Below, one piece after another: positions 8,662 to 16,651 of a stretch of DNA of 40,264 nucleotides. Source of the stretch: Chloroflexi bacterium HGW-Chloroflexi-8 (GTDB taxonomy: Bacteria; Chloroflexota; Anaerolineae; Anaerolineales; Anaerolineaceae); contig PHBS01000012.1 of the NCBI GenBank assembly GCA_002841995.1, forward strand, positions 1 to 40,264. The letters run 5' to 3'. The first letter of the stretch is position 1, and each line of letters starts with the position of its first letter. The notes below the pieces were generated by a model that saw nothing but the letters and a program-made list of their open reading frames with translations, searched no databases and had not been told where the DNA came from. The position numbers and the translations under genes were made by a program.

Positions 8662-9408
8662 ATGTACAAACTTGTTTTACTACGCCACGGGGAATCAGAA
8701 TGGAATAAATCTAACTTGTTTACCGGTTGGACAGATGTTGATTTAACTGAAAAAGGACGTGCAGAAGCGAAATCAGCTGGAGAATTACTAAAACAGGGTG
8801 GATATACTTTTGATATTGCCTACACATCTGTACTAAAACGTGCGATAAGAACCTTGTGGATAGTCCTGGATGAAATGGATTTGATGTGGGTGCCTGTGAT
8901 CAGGGATTGGCGATTGAATGAACGACATTATGGCGCTCTACAGGGACTTAATAAAGCCGAAACTGCTGCAAAATATGGAGACGAACAGGTAAAAATTTGG
9001 CGAAGAAGTTATGATACCCAACCTCCCGCCCTGGATATAAATGATAAGAGGTTTCCGGGACATGATCCTCGCTATGCAAATCTAAGCGCTGATGAATTGC
9101 CTAAGACTGAGTGTTTAAAAGATACAGTAGCTCGTTTCTTACCTGCTTGGATCGATGTGATTGCTCCAAAGATAAAAAATGGTGAAAAAGTAATTATCAC
9201 AGCTCACGGCAATAGTCTTCGGGCATTGATAAAGTATCTGGATAATGTATCTGAAGACGATATCATCGCCATGAATGTCCCCACAGGTGTTCCATTGGTC
9301 TATGAATTGGATTCCAATTTAAAACCAATCACCCATTACTATTTGGGGGATCAAGATGCAATTCAAAAAGCAATGGATGCAGTAGCAAACCAAGGGAAAG
9401 CAAAATAA
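8662..9408 (+). CDS. gpmA: 2,3-bisphosphoglycerate-dependent phosphoglycerate mutase
   Basis: Interconverts 3- and 2-phosphoglycerate in glycolysis and gluconeogenesis. It is nearly full family length (248 residues; E. coli GpmA is about 250). Seen: RHGESEWN with phospho-accepting His9, [42 protein letters not shown], and the second catalytic His in [17 protein letters not shown]-terminal tail of the dPGM type is present. An AAAGGA SD precedes the ATG, and it lies 38 nt after the Lit-like gene, probably in the same transcript. No strong terminator follows; a short imperfect hairpin lies at about 9422-9442. Confidence 0.97.
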   Translation: MYKLVLLRHGESEWNKSNLFTGWTDVDLTEKGRAEAKSAGELLKQGGYTFDIAYTSVLKRAIRTLWIVLDEMDLMWVPVIRDWRLNERHYGALQGLNKAETAAKYGDEQVKIWRRSYDTQPPALDINDKRFPGHDPRYANLSADELPKTECLKDTVARFLPAWIDVIAPKIKNGEKVIITAHGNSLRALIKYLDNVSEDDIIAMNVPTGVPLVYELDSNLKPITHYYLGDQDAIQKAMDAVANQGKAK

Positions 9409-9569
9409 TAATTTAAAAATAAAAGGAATCTGACTCCTTCAATATCGCGGTCTATAAAAACCCGGAACTTATAAAATAGAACCTGATCCTTGCTGTGGAT
9501 TTTATTGCTTTGCAAAACATCAATAAAAAAATAGTTTCAAAGCAGGTATAAAAAATAAAGTTTTTTTGA

Positions 9570-9575
9570 TATCAT
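9570..9575 (+). promoter_or_regulatory. Extended -10 placed for a leaderless start at 9582
   Basis: TGATATCAT fits the extended -10 pattern (TGn plus TATCAT). The box ends 6 nt before the ATG at 9582 and no SD intervenes. The 161 nt between gpmA and this box hold only weak AT-rich hairpins (for example 9507-9543). Confidence 0.55.
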
Positions 9576-9581
9576 CGAAGC

Positions 9582-10016
9582 ATGAAATTTCTACCAAATT
9601 TTTCACGAGCAAGAATTTTTTCAACTATTTTGATCAGTCTGGTTTGCGTGGTAAACATCCAGGCTGGTTTAGATTTCTACTTTCGGCCAGAGTTGTACAC
9701 ATCTGGATATGAATTAATCGGTATGCCAGGACAAATCGCAATTTCTGGATTTGGAATTCTCTTTATTATGTGGAATATTCCTTATATTTATGCTTTATGG
9801 AACCCAATAAAGAATAAGGCATTTCTGGTCCAGGCAATTTGGATGCAATTCATAGGTTGCTTTGGCGAAACAACCTTGTTATTTCGGTTACCTGAAAATT
9901 CATATTTGCAATTAAGATCTTCGATTTTAAGATTTGTTATTTTTGATTCAATTGGATTATTGTTGCTGATATTGTCATTTTTGATTATTCGCAATAGAAA
10001 AAATTTTCAGAAATAG
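9582..10016 (+). CDS. Four-helix membrane protein, unknown function
   Basis: 144 residues with four predicted transmembrane helices (about 12-30, 47-70, 80-97 and 112-136) and a short basic C-terminus (RNRKNFQK). I recognise no family or catalytic motif. It stands alone between its own leaderless-type promoter and a bidirectional terminator, so it is probably a single-gene transcript. The start is supported by the -10 position rather than by an SD. Confidence 0.78.
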   Translation: MKFLPNFSRARIFSTILISLVCVVNIQAGLDFYFRPELYTSGYELIGMPGQIAISGFGILFIMWNIPYIYALWNPIKNKAFLVQAIWMQFIGCFGETTLLFRLPENSYLQLRSSILRFVIFDSIGLLLLILSFLIIRNRKNFQK

Positions 10017-10036
10017 AACCTATGAATCATTAAATA

Positions 10037-10069
10037 AAAAAAGCGCAGAACTAAATCTGCGCTTTTTTT
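10037..10069. terminator. Bidirectional intrinsic terminator
   Basis: AAGCGCAGA pairs with TCTGCGCTT around a 6-nt loop, with a long T run on the right and an A run on the left. It can end both the 9582 gene and the convergent ATPase gene. Confidence 0.9.
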
Positions 10070-10076
10070 AACAATT

Positions 10077-11189
10077 CTAACGAACAGCTGGTGGATTTTC
10101 GCGATCAAGTGATGGATCAAAGATGTGGAAATTATCCATATTAAAGGCTAATTTTACTTCATCACCAATCGTAAACCGTGAACGAGGATCAACCCGGGCG
10201 ACATAATCGTGTTTGCCACTAACTAAATATAGAAAGATTTCGTTACCCATTAATTCGGTCACATCGACTTTTGCAGGAACTTCTGCTGCAGAGATGTTTT
10301 GGGGAACAAATATCGGGTTGTGAATATCCTCTGGTCGAATACCAAAGATTACATCTTTGTCAACCAAATGAGAATAAACAGCTGTTTTCACTTGTGGGAT
10401 CTTGACATTGAAGGCATCAGCATCCACAATCAAGTCACTTCCATCTTTCCGAATTTTTGCAGAGAAGAAATTCATGGCTGGTGAACCAATAAACCCAGCA
10501 ACAAACAAATTTGCAGGCGAATCGTACAATACCTGTGGAGTATCTAATTGTTGCAAGAGACCTTTATTCATAACAGCAATTCTACTTGCCATTGTCATCG
10601 CTTCTGTTTGATCATGGGTTACATAAATAAAAGTTGTTTGTAAGCGATTGTGAAGTTTACTGATCTCAGCACGAGTCTGGACCCTTAGTTTCGCATCCAG
10701 GTTAGATAGAGGTTCGTCAAACAAAAAGACTTTAGGTTCACGAACGATTGCACGACCAACTGCAACACGTTGACGTTGACCACCAGATAATTCTCGTGGT
10801 TTTCTTTTCAGAAGTGCTTCAATGCCTAATATTCCAGCTGCTTCTTCAACACGACGTTTGATTTCTTCTTTTGGTGTTTTCCTTAACTTCAAACCAAAAG
10901 CCATATTATCGTAAACCGTCATGTGAGGATACAAAGCATAGGATTGAAAAACCATAGCAATATCTCTATCTTTTGGAGGTACATCATTCACAACATTATT
11001 GCCAATTAATACCTCGCCATCCGATACCTCTTCAAGACCTGCTAAACAACGTAATGCGGTCGTTTTGCCACAGCCAGAGGGACCAACCAATACAAGAAAC
11101 TCTTTATCCATAATTTCGATATTCAAGTCATTTAATGCGGTGAAATCACCAAATCGTTTCCAAACATGTTTGTAAGTTACACTTGCCAT
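10077..11189 (-). CDS. Sugar ABC transporter ATP-binding protein (MsmX/UgpC type)
   Basis: Cytoplasmic ATPase of carbohydrate ABC importers, 370 residues. Walker A GPSGCGKT (36-43), Q-loop [17 protein letters not shown], signature LSGGQ (134-138), Walker B VFLFDEP with catalytic Glu about 159, D-loop SNLDAKLR and H-loop [10 protein letters not shown] are all intact; the C-terminal third is the TOBE/regulatory domain ([12 protein letters not shown]). No permease or binding protein lies nearby and the gene is transcribed alone, which suggests a shared ATPase serving several sugar transporters, as known for MsmX and MsmK. A good promoter (11228-11256) and SD (AAAGGAG) precede it. Confidence 0.94.
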   Translation of the reverse strand: MASVTYKHVWKRFGDFTALNDLNIEIMDKEFLVLVGPSGCGKTTALRCLAGLEEVSDGEVLIGNNVVNDVPPKDRDIAMVFQSYALYPHMTVYDNMAFGLKLRKTPKEEIKRRVEEAAGILGIEALLKRKPRELSGGQRQRVAVGRAIVREPKVFLFDEPLSNLDAKLRVQTRAEISKLHNRLQTTFIYVTHDQTEAMTMASRIAVMNKGLLQQLDTPQVLYDSPANLFVAGFIGSPAMNFFSAKIRKDGSDLIVDADAFNVKIPQVKTAVYSHLVDKDVIFGIRPEDIHNPIFVPQNISAAEVPAKVDVTELMGNEIFLYLVSGKHDYVARVDPRSRFTIGDEVKLAFNMDNFHIFDPSLDRENPPAVR

Positions 11190-11227
11190 TGAATCACTTC
11201 TCCTTTCAGAACGTATATAGTGACTAA

Positions 11228-11256
11228 ATTATAGTACGAAACAAAATTCACTTCAA
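11228..11256 (-). promoter_or_regulatory. Sigma-70-type promoter of the MsmX/UgpC-type ATPase gene
   Basis: On the minus strand, TTGAAG, a 17-nt spacer and TATAAT, with the -10 about 38 nt before the ATG. The leader carries the AAAGGAG SD. Confidence 0.75.
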
Positions 11257-11330
11257 TCAAAAATTGCAATCAATTTTCTGAGATTTTCGTGTGACTCTTC
11301 ACGTATTACTAAATTTTTTTCTTTCTATTG

Positions 11331-11359
11331 TTGATTTTATTTTAATTTGAAAATATAAT
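11331..11359 (+). promoter_or_regulatory. Sigma-70-type promoter of the AlkX-like gene
   Basis: TTGATT, a 17-nt spacer and TATAAT, predicting a start near 11366 and a leader of about 27 nt that contains AAGGGAAG as SD before ATG 11393. Confidence 0.78.
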
Positions 11360-11392
11360 AGAACAAATTTACGACATTCAAGGGAAGTCTTA

Positions 11393-12613
11393 ATGGAAAT
11401 AACCAGAGAACAAATAAAATTAATGCAGCTTCAATCTCAAGGTCTATTGTCTCCTATTTCAAAACCTGCTCAAAAAGCTGATGTCATCCAGACTATCCGG
11501 AAAATAGAGATGTTACAAATTGATACAATCCATGTAGTTGCAAGAAGTCCATATTTTGTTCTGTGGTCTCGACTTGGAAATTACCCACCAAACTGGTTGG
11601 ATGAACTCCAATCTGAGGGTTTGTTATTTGAATATTGGTCACATGCTGCCTGCTTTATTCCCATAGAACAATTTCCTTTTTTTCGCTCAAAAATGACAAT
11701 TGCCCATTCAGGATGGAGAAACTCTGACACTTGGAGAAATAATAACAAAGACATTATTGAATTTGTATTATTAAGAATTAGAGAAAAAGGTCCAACCCGG
11801 TCTGCTGATTTTGAGCGCAAAGGGTCAAAAAAAAATGGTTGGTGGGATTGGAAAGAAGAAAAAATCGCTCTGGAGTATTTATGGACTCATGGAGAACTCA
11901 TGATTCCCTACCGTATCAAATTTCAGCGGTATTACGATTTAACGGAAAGGGTCTATCCAGAATATAACCAAACTGGAAAATCTATTGAAGAAGCGATTCA
12001 AAATCAAGTAGAACGCAGCGTTCGCGTTCTGGGTGCATCCCGAATGAAATGGATTTCAGATTATTATCGTTTGTCAAAAGTGGCAACTGAACGAATTGTT
12101 AATGAGCTTGTTAGAGCAAAAAAAGTTACGACTATTAATTCGAAAGAATGGAATGAAGACATTTTTGTTCATCATTCCAATTCAGAATTAATGGATAATG
12201 CCCTATCAAACCGATTAAAGCCAAAATTGACTACTTTACTTTCCCCATTCGATCCACTTATTTGGGACCGCAAACGAACAATGGATTTATTTGATTTTGA
12301 TTATTCTATAGAATGCTATTTACCATCCAATAAAAGAAAGTTCGGATACTTTTGCTTGCCAATTCTTTTCAATGGCAACATTGTTGGACGTGTCGATGCA
12401 AAAGCAAACCGCCAAAACAAAACATTTGAAATAAAATCACTTCATTTTGAAAACGCTTTTGTAGTAAATACTCAATTCAAAATTGAATTTTGTAAAATGT
12501 TGTTATCCTGTTCAGGTTGGCACCATACACCAACTGTAGTATTTTCCGAAAACGTCCCAGTGGAGCTCAAACAAACTTTGGAACCGCTACTAACTCAGGG
12601 AATGAGTAATTAA
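11393..12613 (+). CDS. HTH_42 / AlkX (YcaQ)-like DNA glycosylase
   Basis: 406 residues of the winged-helix HTH_42 superfamily (AlkZ, AlkX/YcaQ), monofunctional DNA glycosylases that excise or unhook bulky and crosslinked alkyl-purines. The N-terminal region has the family motif as MLQIDTIHVV: Gln42-Ile-Asp44, the Q-hydrophobic-D form associated with AlkX, not the QxQ of AlkZ. Other family segments are VARSPYFVLWSRLG, YWSHAACFIPIE and, near the C-terminus, LLSPFDPLIWDRKR followed by FGYFCLPILFNGNIVGRVDAKANR. It has its own promoter and SD. Its stop codon overlaps that of the convergent phosphatase gene in TTAA. Substrate is inferred from the motif only. Confidence 0.88.
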   Translation: MEITREQIKLMQLQSQGLLSPISKPAQKADVIQTIRKIEMLQIDTIHVVARSPYFVLWSRLGNYPPNWLDELQSEGLLFEYWSHAACFIPIEQFPFFRSKMTIAHSGWRNSDTWRNNNKDIIEFVLLRIREKGPTRSADFERKGSKKNGWWDWKEEKIALEYLWTHGELMIPYRIKFQRYYDLTERVYPEYNQTGKSIEEAIQNQVERSVRVLGASRMKWISDYYRLSKVATERIVNELVRAKKVTTINSKEWNEDIFVHHSNSELMDNALSNRLKPKLTTLLSPFDPLIWDRKRTMDLFDFDYSIECYLPSNKRKFGYFCLPILFNGNIVGRVDAKANRQNKTFEIKSLHFENAFVVNTQFKIEFCKMLLSCSGWHHTPTVVFSENVPVELKQTLEPLLTQGMSN

Positions 12614-13257
12614 TTTTTGTTTTCAATTCTCGGCAAATATAATGATGAAATTGGTTGTTGCTTTAAAACCTGATTTACAACAATTTGTTCATCTCGAAAA
12701 CGCGAAATTAATTGGTCATCCTGCCACCAAAGAAAAAAGGGTTCAAGATAATTTGGCCAAATGGAAAGATCTCGAAAATCTTTTTGTAACCAATAACCAA
12801 CCATGGTGACCAGGGTTGTATCATGCGAGACAAAAAGATTTAATCCATTTTTATGGTATCCATTCGGTACTAAATATGCAGCAATCTCTTGTATTCGATT
12901 TGGCCATTTACTAGTTGTAAAATGCTCATCAAATGAATCATATTCTCCATTTTCATTTGGATGTGCCAGAATATCAACAGGAAAAACCTCCACCGAATCC
13001 GTTAAAGCTGAAGCTATTATTCTTCCAGTATCAATACACCGAAGAATTGGACTGGTTTCAATCCTTTTAATGGTGAAATCCTGATTGAGCCAGTCTCCCA
13101 ATTCACATGCTAATTCTTTACCTTCATTCGTCAAACCTGCGGTCCAGATTTCAGCTTCACTCGTTATAGGATAACGAATCGAATGACGAATCAAAACAGA
13201 GACAGGACAATCCTGAGGAATTTCTTTATACGCTCGAATAATATAATCTGGTAACAT
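12610..13257 (-). CDS. Histidine phosphatase superfamily protein
   Basis: 215 residues with the two-part active site of the phosphoglycerate-mutase-like superfamily: SVLIRHSIRY (phospho-accepting His near 28 in an RH motif), LTNEGKELACELGDWL, the SPILRCIDTGRIIA segment, and the second His in LFVSHDTTLVTMVGYWL. The RHS rather than RHG form and the SHDTTL motif resemble histidine acid phosphatases more than PGM. The C-terminal region is rich in aromatic residues. The substrate cannot be read from the sequence. There is no signal peptide, so it should be cytoplasmic. Only a weak SD (TTAGG) precedes the ATG. It is divergent from 13357 and tail-overlaps 11393. Confidence 0.83.
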   Translation of the reverse strand: MLPDYIIRAYKEIPQDCPVSVLIRHSIRYPITSEAEIWTAGLTNEGKELACELGDWLNQDFTIKRIETSPILRCIDTGRIIASALTDSVEVFPVDILAHPNENGEYDSFDEHFTTSKWPNRIQEIAAYLVPNGYHKNGLNLFVSHDTTLVTMVGYWLQKDFRDLSIWPNYLEPFFLWWQDDQLISRFRDEQIVVNQVLKQQPISSLYLPRIENKN

Positions 13258-13356
13258 TTATTTAAACCTAACAAAATTTTTCAATGTAAATTTTGGTTCT
13301 CAGACCAATTTTTTCTGAATTGTAATTGTACCAAAGAAATATTAAAGGAATTTAAG

Positions 13357-14478
13357 ATGCCGAATGCTATCAATCGATCGCCAATCATTCAAAACCGCGT
13401 TAATGAATATTTGTTGATTACATTAATGAGTTTTGCGGGTTCTGTCAGTTTGACACGTTTGTTTCTTGAAATTATGGGATATCCACAAATTGGACGCGGC
13501 GAACTACATTTTGCCCATGTTCTTTGGGGAGGATTATTTTTATTTCTTGCAACTCTTTTACCGATCATTTTTTCTAACCGATGGGCTTTAGATTTTAGTG
13601 CATTATTTTCTGGTATTGGAATCGGATTATTTATTGACGAAGTTGGTAAATTCATCACCCAAAACAATGACTACTTTTATCCTTCTGCTGCTCCCATTAT
13701 CTATGCCTTTTTTTTGCTGACTGTTCTACTATATTTAGAGATTCGCCGGCCACAAAAAAAAACATCCCGCCAGACACTTTATGAATGTTTTCAGGAAATT
13801 GAAGAATTACTTGATAATGATCTTTCTCTTAAAGAACAAAGAAATCTAAATCAAAAATTGGAATTTGTCATAAATAATGATGAAAACCCACAACAAATTT
13901 TATTAGCCACTTCACTAAAAGATTATTTATCCAATCGCGAAATACTCCTCGTACCCCATAAACCGTCTTTTTTTGAAAAATGGACGTTTCGATTTAGACA
14001 ATTTGAAGCAAAATGGATGACAAAAAAGAGGTTGCGCCTATCCATTTCGTTCTTGCTTTTGGTATGGGGATTGTATACCGTACTTGAACCATTCTTTATA
14101 ATTAAATCTATCAACCAAATAGAAAATATAACTGCAATGTTAGAAAAGCTAGTCGACCAAAATATTATTAAAAATGCAAGTGGATTGACGTGGTATCAAG
14201 CTCAAATTGGTCTGGAAGGAGTTTTGGGCTTTTTGGGTATTTTTTCTGGTCTTTTGTTGCTTTTTAAACTTGATCAGGCAGGAATACGAATAGGTATCGC
14301 CACATTATTAGTCATGATTTCATTTGCCAACTTATTATTATTTTACTTTGACCAATTTTCGACAATTACGAATGCCTTTGGTCAGTTTATTATTTTGGTA
14401 TTACTTATCCGATATCGCATAAGATTTATAACAAAACAAGTAAATACACCAACGCTACCAAGTGGACAAGTTACATGA
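13357..14478 (+). CDS. Polytopic membrane protein of a conserved uncharacterised family
   Basis: 373 residues: four N-terminal helices (about 18-36, 51-69, 74-97, 106-126), a soluble charged segment (about 130-215) and three C-terminal helices (about 226-246, 282-305, 310-350). Polar residues inside the N-terminal membrane region look conserved in style: RGELHFAHVLWGG and GIGIGLFIDEVGKFIT place Glu, His and Asp in or next to helices, suggesting transport or catalysis. I recognise the pattern as a widespread unnamed membrane family but cannot assign a function. AAAGGAA is a good SD 6 nt before the ATG. Confidence 0.82.
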   Translation: MPNAINRSPIIQNRVNEYLLITLMSFAGSVSLTRLFLEIMGYPQIGRGELHFAHVLWGGLFLFLATLLPIIFSNRWALDFSALFSGIGIGLFIDEVGKFITQNNDYFYPSAAPIIYAFFLLTVLLYLEIRRPQKKTSRQTLYECFQEIEELLDNDLSLKEQRNLNQKLEFVINNDENPQQILLATSLKDYLSNREILLVPHKPSFFEKWTFRFRQFEAKWMTKKRLRLSISFLLLVWGLYTVLEPFFIIKSINQIENITAMLEKLVDQNIIKNASGLTWYQAQIGLEGVLGFLGIFSGLLLLFKLDQAGIRIGIATLLVMISFANLLLFYFDQFSTITNAFGQFIILVLLIRYRIRFITKQVNTPTLPSGQVT

Positions 14479-14839
14479 TCAATAAGTAAATCCTATTGGT
14501 GGGCCACATTATATTAGGTTTATAATACGTATAAAATATTCGACACATGAAAATTATCATACTGACGTTCCAATCATAATTTCACAATCCTGGTCACAAG
14601 AATAGGAATAAATTATTCTGTTGGATTGGAAGAGTCCCACCAAACGAATATTGTTGGATTCTTTCTTGATCGGTAAAATAATACAGTCAATTTGTAAAAT
14701 AGGTCAAATCTGTTAATAATTATGAATTAGGTTTGATCATCCTGACCATTTATTGTGAAGGATTTGTTAAGAAATTCAAATTCCTTTCTTTTAGAATGAT
14801 CCCATTCCGTGAGAATAAAAACTCGGATGGAGGAAAACA
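14479..14839. other. Intergenic spacer, 361 nt
   Basis: No ORF with coding character and no RNA gene seen. It has a TATAAT at 14521 without a usable -35 and far from any gene, a TAGAAT at 14792-14797 that could serve as -10 for the ABC operon (no matching -35), and two copies of TGTTGGATT at about 14618 and 14652. No terminator for the 13357 gene is obvious. Confidence 0.4.
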
Positions 14840-16651
14840 TTGTCGATTTCAGAATCCGTTCTCGAATACAATCTTCGAAATGTAGTCACCAAAAACCGAA
14901 TGAAAGGTCTATGGAGACTTATGACTGGTTACCACTGGCATTATTTTTTTGCAGTTGTAAGCCTGGGAATATCAGCCACAGCAAAAACAACTACTTATTT
15001 ATTGATTAAATATTTTGTAGATGATTATTTAATAAAAAAAGATCCGATTGTAAGCTTACCTTTAATTGCAGCTGGCTTTATTTTCCTCGCAGGAATCGAA
15101 GGGGGTTTTGCATTTCTGAGTGGAAAGCTCGCCGCACAAACTTCAGAAGGCACAACCCGGCGATTACGAAATTATTTATTTGATCAAATTCAGCATTTAT
15201 CCTTTTCTTATCACGACAAAGTGCAAACAGGAGAGCTGATTCAACGTTGCACGTCCGATGTAGATGCGATGCGCCGGTTTTTTGCAGACCAGGCAATCGG
15301 AATTGGAAGAGTGTTTATCCTCTTTTTCGTTAATTTCGGTATGTTATTGACAATCAATGTAAAACTTGCTTTGATTTCGATTATCGTGGTTCCATTTGTT
15401 CTTGCAACATCCATCTGGTTTTTCAAAAGAATTTCGAAAGCCTATGAAGCGTATCAGGAACAGGATGCTGTAGTTACAACAACACTCCAGGAAAACCTTT
15501 CTGGAGTACGTGTTGTTAAAGCTTTTGCGCGCCAGGAATATGAAATGGGGAAATTCGAAAAGCAAAATTGGGATAAATACCTTAGGGGAAAAAAACTCAA
15601 TTTAATGCATTCACTTTTTTGGCCAGTGACAGATATTATTTGTGGCGTTCAACTACTAACCGGATTATTAATGGGAGCTCTTTTCGCAATTAATGGCACC
15701 ATAAGCGTAGGCTCATATCTTGCTTATGCAGGAATGGTTGGATGGATCATCTGGCCAATGCGTAATCTTGGACGATTAATTGTGCAATTATCTACTGGAA
15801 TGGTTTCATTTGGCAGAGTAAAAGATATTATCAAACAACACCGTGAAAACCTTGACGAAGGTGAATTTAAAATCCCAACAAGAATTAATGGAGAAATCCA
15901 CTTTGAAAATGTAGGGTTTAAATATAGTGAAGGTGATGTAGTTCTAGAAGATATAAACTTTCATGTCAATCCTGGTCAAGTGATTGCTTTGCTTGGCTCA
16001 ACTGGTTCAGGAAAAACCTCGCTCGTTAATCTTCTCCCTCGGTTTTATGAATATACGAGTGGCAAGATTTTGATTGATAACATTGAATTGAAAGATTTTC
16101 CAAAGCGTTATCTCCGAAGTCAGATCGGTATCGTAGAACAGGAACCTTTCTTATTTTCTCGGTCAATTCGCGAAAACATAATCTATGGTGTGGACAGTGA
16201 AGTCGATCAAAAGGAAATTGAGGCAGCAGCCAAAGCTGCTGCAATACATGATGTTATTCTAAATTTTCCAGAAGGATACAAGACTCTTGTTGGCGAAAAA
16301 GGTGTCACTTTATCCGGAGGTCAAAAACAGCGAGTGGCAATCGCTCGAACATTATTAAAAAATCCAAAAATTCTAATCCTGGATGATTCGACTTCTTCTG
16401 TAGATACAGAAACAGAAGCTGAAATCCGTACTGCTTTGAAAAAATTGATGGAAAACAGGACAACCTTTATCATTGCACATCGGATTCAAAGCATTTTGAA
16501 TGCTGATCTGATTTTAGTTTTAGACAAGGGCAAGATTGTTCAACACGGAAATCATGAGCAATTAATGGAACAAACTGGCATTTATAGGGATATTTATAAT
16601 ATCCAAACACGCATCGAACAAGAACTAGAAAAGGAAATTTCACATGTCTGA
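14840..16651 (+). CDS. Heterodimeric ABC exporter, subunit with degenerate Walker B
   Basis: Type IV ABC exporter half-transporter, 603 residues: six-helix membrane domain (about 30-320) and nucleotide-binding domain (about 352-590). Walker A GSTGSGKT (386-393), signature LSGGQ (491-495), Walker B ILILDD with Asp516 where the catalytic Glu normally sits, D-loop SSVDTETE and switch His547 are visible. Asp at 516 marks the non-catalytic site of an asymmetric heterodimer. The start is TTG at 14840, chosen because GGAGG lies 6 nt before it. The next gene overlaps by 8 nt and encodes the partner. Substrate unknown; multidrug or lipid export is typical for BmrC/D- and TM287/288-like pairs. Confidence 0.95.
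   Translation: MSISESVLEYNLRNVVTKNRMKGLWRLMTGYHWHYFFAVVSLGISATAKTTTYLLIKYFVDDYLIKKDPIVSLPLIAAGFIFLAGIEGGFAFLSGKLAAQTSEGTTRRLRNYLFDQIQHLSFSYHDKVQTGELIQRCTSDVDAMRRFFADQAIGIGRVFILFFVNFGMLLTINVKLALISIIVVPFVLATSIWFFKRISKAYEAYQEQDAVVTTTLQENLSGVRVVKAFARQEYEMGKFEKQNWDKYLRGKKLNLMHSLFWPVTDIICGVQLLTGLLMGALFAINGTISVGSYLAYAGMVGWIIWPMRNLGRLIVQLSTGMVSFGRVKDIIKQHRENLDEGEFKIPTRINGEIHFENVGFKYSEGDVVLEDINFHVNPGQVIALLGSTGSGKTSLVNLLPRFYEYTSGKILIDNIELKDFPKRYLRSQIGIVEQEPFLFSRSIRENIIYGVDSEVDQKEIEAAAKAAAIHDVILNFPEGYKTLVGEKGVTLSGGQKQRVAIARTLLKNPKILILDDSTSSVDTETEAEIRTALKKLMENRTTFIIAHRIQSILNADLILVLDKGKIVQHGNHEQLMEQTGIYRDIYNIQTRIEQELEKEISHV

Noticed and set aside
9505-9545. Imperfect hairpin downstream of gpmA
   Set aside because: It has a bulge, a long AT loop and no T tract directly after it, so it is not a convincing terminator.
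14519-14526. TATAAT in the spacer before the ABC operon
   Set aside because: No -35 at usable spacing and more than 300 nt from the next start, so I did not list it as a promoter.
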